From contig CM076951.1 in assembly GCA_039566865.1 (NCBI GenBank), positions 19,043,484 through 19,107,483 of the forward strand: DNA of 64,000 bases, in the 5' to 3' direction. This document shows positions 58,550-64,000 of this stretch, piece by piece. The position numbers were made by a program, and so were the translations under genes. Position 1 is the first letter of the stretch; each line of letters opens with the position of its first letter. The notes below the pieces were generated by a model that worked only from the letters and a program-made list of their open reading frames with translations, did no database searches and was not told the DNA's origin. This DNA is from Aurelia coerulea (lineage: Eukaryota; Cnidaria; Scyphozoa; Semaeostomeae; Ulmaridae).

Positions 58550-60398
58550 CAGGGTGTCCAAAAAAAATTGTGCCCCGTTTGTCTGAAGATTGCGACAAAA
58601 CGGCAAAAGATTCTCGCCAAACTTTTGCATGATGATGCTCTTCAGATTTTCAATTAAAGTTTGCAACCATCCCCATAAAAATCTGTTGAAAAATTATGGA
58701 GCTATGACCTTCAGGAGACCGAATTTGCCCAATCACTGAAACACTAGCCGGTAAATACAGCAAAGCTCCGGCTCCGAAAATGTTCCCGACAATATTATCG
58801 TTGAGACCAACCTTCGTATGTCAAATTTTCGGAGAAGATAAGCGGCATACAACAGTTGTTTGAGCATGCGCTGCAACCTTCAGGGATCTCAAAGTACAGC
58901 AGAAAACTTTACGTCATAGTGTACAGTGTACTTGATGTACAGCATCACAAGCATGCGCAAAAGAGAAAACAGGGACTTATCCAAATTCCCCGGGGGGTCT
59001 AATTAGTACTATGACCAACCGGGGATGTGCCTGCCAATAGGGTGTCATTTTCGGCGGAAAATTCCGGGACAGGATTATACCTTTTGCACCTTTATTCCAG
59101 GATCGGTGTGTCCTTTAGAGCTACTTTTTCCAGGACAGATCAGATCATCATTTAAAAAGATACTCCAATTCATGAACTTATTGAAATAAAATATTAGTAG
59201 CGTTAGCAATTAGCGAAAAGTACTTTTAGTAATATCATTTTCAAAAGAACCATCAATTTCCCCGATCTTATTTCAGGACAGGTATTATGTTTTCAGAATT
59301 TTATTCCAGGACAGGGTCATAAAATTTTTTTCTGGCAGGCACATCCCCCTTTACTTGATGGCGTAAATTCGTACAGCTAAGAATATTTTTGAAAAAATCG
59401 AGGTTTATGCTCATTATAAAATTTGGCAAATAATGAGTAAATGTATAATTGTATACATTTCTTTTTCATTCCGTCTGCCTTCCAACCAATAGTGAATCGA
59501 GTCCAAATCATTATGAACAACCTGTGGTTCCAACTTTGAAGATGGTCAAAGATCAATCTATTTCTGTGTACATAAACAATTTGAGAGCATTCTTTGAATG
59601 TCTACGTTTGAAATAAGAGACAACTTCCGCATAGGTCGAAAACAATAATAGATAGTGAAGCAATTCAATTGAATGGTAAAATTGAATTTGCAAATTGAAA
59701 GTATGTTATTCTTAATCCATTATTTCATCAAAATTATTTATTGCCATACAACTAATCAATTTAATCCTCGATTCTTTCAAAAATATTCTTAGCTGTACCA
59801 ATTTACGTCATCAAGTAAAGGGCCTAAACAATTCAAATGAATTTGGTTAAGTCCCTGTTTTCCCTTTTGCGCATGCTTGTGATGTTGTACATGAAGTACA
59901 TTGTACACTATGACGTAAATGACGAACAGTTTTCTGCTGTACTTTGAGATCCCTGAAGGTCGCAGCGCATGCTGAAACAAATGTTGTATGCCGCTATATC
60001 TTCTCGGAAAGACAGAAATACGAAGGTTGGTCTCAACGATAATATTGTCGGGAATATTTTCGGAGCCGGAGCTTTGCTGTATTTACCGGCTAGTACTGAA
60101 ACCAGCGGTCGGCCATTTTGTCTTGCTATTTTGCAGCGATAAATAGCTTTATGGAATGAAAATGAAACAGCGGCCGCCAATGTGATAGCTCTCGTGAAAA
60201 TTCCGATAATCCTCGGAGAGTTCCACTATTTCTGACCGCACAGAAATTATTTCTTACCTCACGTGAAGATACCAGGGATGGTGGCAAACTTTATTTGAAC
60301 ATCTGAAGAGCACCACCATGTAAAATTTTGGCGAGATTCCTTTGCCGTTGTGTCGCAATTTTCAGACAAACGGGGCACAATTTTTTTGGGACACCCTG
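58550..60398. mobile_element. Giant-hairpin TIR element (CAGGGTGTCC ends, TA flanks)
   Basis: A 1849-bp element. The ends CAGGGTGTCCAAAAAAAATT and CAGGGTGTCCCAAAAAAATT are inverted and flanked by TA. The arms pair over roughly 440 bp or more (blocks 'gccccgtttgtctga', 'aagctccggctccgaaaat', 'catgcgcaaaagagaaaaca'). A further inner pair, 'gtacagctaagaatattttt', lies near 59370 and 59790. The centre holds a short G-run repeat fragment (about 58985-59350). There is no gene; probably a Tc1/mariner-derived foldback or MITE. Confidence 0.9.
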
Positions 60399-60400
60399 TA

Positions 60401-61304
60401 TATATCAATTCTTAATTTAGACTTAATTGGACCGATTAAACATAGTGAAGAGAGATTCAAAGTGTGTTTTTCACAGTGTGCAGTATGAAAAATTGGTAAC
60501 CATGGAGACAAGGCTAAAAATAGAATGTCCAAATTGTTGCAATTCTATTGCACGGCAAGAAATACACAAATTTCATCGTGTTTTTTAAAACGTAATCTGC
60601 TGTTAAAGGTCCAGTTTCCTGCAGTTTCTCTAAATCACACGAACAGGAAACATGAGGTTTACGCATTAGTTTTCAACTTGAGAAATTATGGTTAAAGGAA
60701 CGTTTCAATTTCCAACGTTTTATCAAGTTGCAAACTCCGCGTTTCCAATGAAGGAAACCCGTGATAAATTGCAAGTTTCACCGTGAAACTGTTGTGAGAT
60801 CTTAAATGTTTTCATTGTACACCGCACTTGTAAAGAGGACATTTTTAGGTGATTAAGCGTTTCGCAAGTTTAAATGCATAATTTTTCTTGCAATTTCACA
60901 GTAGTTTCCATTGTACGTGTTCATTGCGTAGCAGTAGGCCGGCATTCTATGAGGTATTTTTCTCTGCGCAAAATATCTATTTTAGAGTTCTAGAAAGGAA
61001 AATTATCTTCTCTTTCGTTTCGCTCAATTTAACTACAATTTTTGACCATTTGAGATGGCCCTCCATTTTCACGAGCGCTTTCTCCGATCAAGGAAAATAG
61101 AATACTTGAAACGGCAGTAACGATGCACCAACCAAAAAAACCTATCATTCCCATGATGTCATCCTAATTTGTTTTTGCAAACATGCATGTAGCAGAGACG
61201 AATTGAAAAGCAATGTCAGTGCATGATGATATATAAATATACGCATGAATCATAAGATAGCGGATGATATCTAAATTAATATGACAGAGATTACAATACA
61301 CAGG
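60401..61304. other. No gene seen
   Basis: AT-rich sequence with no recognisable protein or clear repeat between two transposons. Confidence 0.45.
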
Positions 61305-61461
61305 CAGTGGCGTGCTGGTAGGGGGGGCAGGGGGGGCAGGGGGGCAACTGCCCCCTCCCTGCTGGTCGAGTTTGAGGGGCGAGTGAACGAAGAGAACTTC
61401 TTGAAACATCGCAATGATACTAGGATATCAAATGGAAACTCAAAGAAGGCGCTGTTTAATA

Positions 61462-62009
61462 CCGGGAGTCCCAAAAAAATGTATACAGATTTGGTTGACT
61501 CCAGCGATGGTAATTTAGCTTTAATCAATGGCTAATTACTCTCAAAATGTTCCTCGATAGTTAACTTGAACATAGATACCTCGCTTGTTGGTATTGGTGC
61601 TTTAAGAGCAGAAATATCAATCTTGAAATCTCAAATTTGCGTCCACTTGCAAACCAGAGCTTTGGCCTTTTCAAATTCACATCAAAATTAAGAACTAAAT
61701 TAGTGAAAAATTAAGAAACATCCTAATGGGTGACTGGGGGAGGGGGGGGGGTGACTTCTGGAAAACGTAATTATACAAGATCTAATATTGTTCAAATTTT
61801 ATCAAGGCTCTCGTTGATGTATACATTAAGGCATATTTGAGCTTTCAAGATTTATATTTCTGCTCTCAAAGCACCAATACCAACAAACGAGGTATCTATG
61901 TTCAAGTTAACTATTGAGGAACATTTTGAGAGTGATTAGCCATTGATTAAAGCTAAATTCACAGCGCTAGAGTCAACCAAATCCGTAAACATTTTTTTGG
62001 GACACCCGT
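61462..62009. repeat. MITE of the GGTGTCCCAAAAAAATGTAT family, nested in hAT
   Basis: The left end CCGGGAGTCCCAAAAAAATG and, reversed, the right end ACGGGTGTCCCAAAAAAATG are followed by 'atttggttgactc' on both sides, with TA outside. The internal blocks match 18607-19213. It separates the hAT left end from the transposase remnant. Confidence 0.85.
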
Positions 62010-62029
62010 TACTTCTCACATCATTATCT

Positions 62030-62554
62030 TTTATTTCATAAATCATTGCGTATCTATGCAAGAGACCAGCCAAACAGAAAACGAAGCAACGAGTACATGA
62101 TGACTATGATGATTATGATGAAGATTTTGATTGGCCAGGTGCGATACACAGAAAGCAAACTGACGAAAAGAGCAAGCTGCCATCCTTTTCTGGTGCCTTG
62201 CAGCTGCTATGTCATCCCACATACCATCTAATGGATGCATATCCCATTTTAGGGCACGTTTATGCTATTGCAATTGTCATTTCTGCGAGCTCATCAACCG
62301 CTGAGCATTCGTTTTCCACGTCGCGTATACGCTCAACGATTGTTCAAGAGCTCCTTGAGGGCCTTCTGATGATGGCGTTTGGAAAAAAAATTCTCTCCCT
62401 TGACAAAGACGAGCTCATTGACAGTTTAGAATTAGAAAGAAGTTTTCGAGAACTTTCAATAGCATTTTATCATGAAAAAGTGCCATTGACTTGCTTCCCT
62501 TGCAAAGAAAATCTGTATTGGTATGAACAAATGAACTGGAATAGACAAATTTAG
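62030..62554 (+). pseudogene. hAT transposase C-terminal (dimerisation) fragment
   Basis: The clear part is the hAT C-terminal dimerisation motif in one open frame: DAYPILGHVYAIAIVISASS, then 'STAEHSFSTSRIRSTIVQEL' with EGLLMMAFGKKIL, ending at 62554. This matches the family pattern 'P.L..la..il.i..sSa.aERsFS...iK...R..l...rl..L'. The upstream part from about 62030 encodes basic and acidic residues but no catalytic domain. It lies inside intact hAT ends, so it belongs to that element and survives an internal deletion. Confidence 0.75.
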
Positions 62555-62579
62555 CTAAATTCGCTATCACTTGGTCAAT

Positions 62580-62640
62580 GAGACTCATACCATTACTCTT
62601 ACTAAGAGTACTACTCTTATAAGAGTAATGGTTACAAAGT
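62580..62640. repeat. Short hairpin in the hAT element (TAAGAGTA repeats)
   Basis: The sequence 'ccattactcttactaagagt' followed by 'actactcttataagagtaatgg' folds on itself. 'cttataagagtaatggtaca' recurs at 62890-62910. Possibly a subterminal structure of the hAT element. Confidence 0.6.
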
Positions 62641-63599
62641 ATACCCATCAAATTGCTAGAATTTAGTTTTCAACCAATAAGGACAATAACTGTTGTAATT
62701 GCGATTTAGACAGCTGTTGTTGTTGCATCCAAAAACGGTTAATACGGCCTAGAGTTCTTGTAGCTGCGATGGATCTATTTTGTTTCTACAGAGGAAGATT
62801 ACTGCTTGAAAGGTATATTGTCTGGAATGGGTAGGTCAGGAAAACGTTATTTTTTGTACTAAAAGTATTTTTGGAACAGGGAACCCACTTTATAAGAGTA
62901 ATGGTACAAGTCCCTTTTGACCAACTGATATCAGCAAATCAAAGAACACGGGGAAACAAGGGACAATAAGTCATAAGTCTAGAAAGGGGCGCCAAATTGA
63001 CCTATTGCCCCCCCCCCCTGCGATCTCATCCCCAGCACGCCACTGTACACAGGGTGCACCATAAAATAAACTTAGAAAACTGTAATACAAAATTGAGTAC
63101 TAGGATCAAAGGACAATGATATAAACGCCGTTTTGTAGCTAAACAGCAAGCCTGCATCATCACTATTTTGCTATTTTCATCGAAATGAAAAGTTAGCAAT
63201 GATAATGATTTTGCCAATCTTTGATTTCTATAAAGATCACATAAAAAGGATGGCAATGTTGGTCAGTTATTTAGCTACAAAGACATTTTAAGTAACTTCT
63301 TTCTAGCCTTTCACTGTATTTTCTCCCACAACTTTTCTATGTCGCACAGATGAATTTTATCAAAACAGAGCCAACGAATTTAGCATAAAGCTTTACAAAT
63401 ATTGCAAAGTAAAAGTATGAATTACACAAAAATGCCTATATTACTACAATCAGTGGTTGCAGGGTTCGTTTTAGTCCAGCAGATTTTCAGCAGTTTTCAA
63501 GGAAAGTGTGGGATTTGTGGTAAAAGCACCAAATTTGGCACAAATGTAGTATTTTTTGTGCCGAAAAAATATCAACTAGAGGCCCATCGTAAATTCCAT

Positions 63600-63825
63600 G
63601 TTTTTTCCATAATGGCGGCATTTTAAAATGGCGGCTATACAAAAAGATTTTTGAATGGAAATGTACTTGAAAAGTTGAAAGATCATGTTTATTCTATGAA
63701 AAGCTTTTACATTTCTTGTAAATTTTGCGAATACCGTTTAAAAGGACTGTCTTTCAAAATGGCTGCCTGTCAAAATGGCTGCTTGTCACAATGGCTGCCT
63801 TTCAAAATGGCTTCTCAAAATTGGA
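63600..63825. repeat. Recurring CAAAATGGCTGCCT units
   Basis: Four to five imperfect tandem units of about 16-17 bp at 63755-63820, plus looser 'aatggcggc' copies at 63610-63635. The plus-strand frame at 63651-63833 runs over the repeat and is not taken as a gene. Confidence 0.6.
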
Positions 63826-63833
63826 GCGTATAA

Positions 63834-64000
63834 ATTTTGATTTGATGAGGGACTTTCCATATTCTGTGTTGGTACTTTATGATGACGTGCTCCTCTAGAG
63901 GCCTTTAGATACTTTTAGTTATCCTAAACGCAGCAGATTCGTTCACAGCAGATTCGTTCTTGAAAGCAAGCCATGTGTCGAAGACAAAATGCGCCCATCA
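63834..64000. other. Window end, nothing recognisable
   Basis: A short direct repeat 'gcagattcgttc' occurs at about 63933 and 63948. Otherwise unremarkable. Confidence 0.4.

Larger units (their letters stand above)
61305..63045 (+). mobile_element. hAT element with intact ends and 8-bp target duplication
   Basis: The 14-bp inverted ends CAGTGGCGTGCTGG are perfect and followed by G-runs on both sides. The direct repeat TACACAGG flanks the element exactly (61297-61304 and 63046-63053), the 8-bp duplication expected of hAT. Inside are the C-terminal part of a hAT transposase (62030-62554) and a nested MITE (61462-62009). The N-terminal two thirds of the transposase are missing, so it is non-autonomous. 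Confidence 0.9.

Overview
This is a gene-poor, repeat-rich stretch of an animal nuclear genome: AT-rich, interrupted by GT-AG introns, with no operons or ribosome-binding sites. The best guess is a marine invertebrate, probably an anthozoan cnidarian. The guess rests on the mix of families seen: zinc-ribbon/HECT proteins of G2E3 type, HMGXB3/KDZ-like proteins, IS3-like integrases, Pao and K02A2.6-type Gypsy elements, and hAT. It is inferred from family content, not from an identity search.

Layout. 0.6-7 kb: an inverted-repeat element, a two-exon IS3-like integrase gene (minus strand), an 18-bp minisatellite, the element's terminus, a MITE, a 41-bp satellite and an integrase-less fragment carrying a 19-bp array. 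7-10.7 kb: palindromic repeats and G-run repeats. 10.9-25.9 kb: exons of one zinc-ribbon/HECT ubiquitin-ligase-like gene. Its apparent ~13-kb intron holds a young but internally deleted Pao LTR element (12.67-16.43 kb), a G-run element, a hairpin and a TA-flanked MITE. 28-30.8 kb: a second, intronless IS3-like integrase, again followed by a short-unit array, the same terminus and the 41-bp satellite.

32.4-41.2 kb: four phase-compatible exons of an HMGXB3-like (KDZ-associated cysteine-cluster) gene, with a 2.6-kb foldback-like element in its last visible intron. 41.8-42.8 kb: a broken hAT transposase. 43.4-46.1 kb: a 105/115-bp satellite. 48.7-51.4 kb: a broken Gypsy gag-pol. 51.6-52.8 kb: a broken LINE reverse transcriptase. 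53.4-60.4 kb: hairpins and TIR elements, including three elements nested inside one another. The outermost interrupts a DUF4817-type reading frame six codons after its ATG. 61.3-63.05 kb: a hAT element with perfect 8-bp target duplications, a remnant of the transposase C-terminus and a nested MITE.

Functionally the window is mostly an archive of mobile DNA around two host-like genes. I see no clearly undescribed defence or metabolic system. The most promising novelty is the repeated architecture of the IS3-like integrase elements, in which a tandem array of 18-19-bp units lies between the transposase 5' end and a shared TACGGTGGCCC terminus. Next are the intact reading frame kept by the doubly deleted Pao element and the datable three-level transposon nest.
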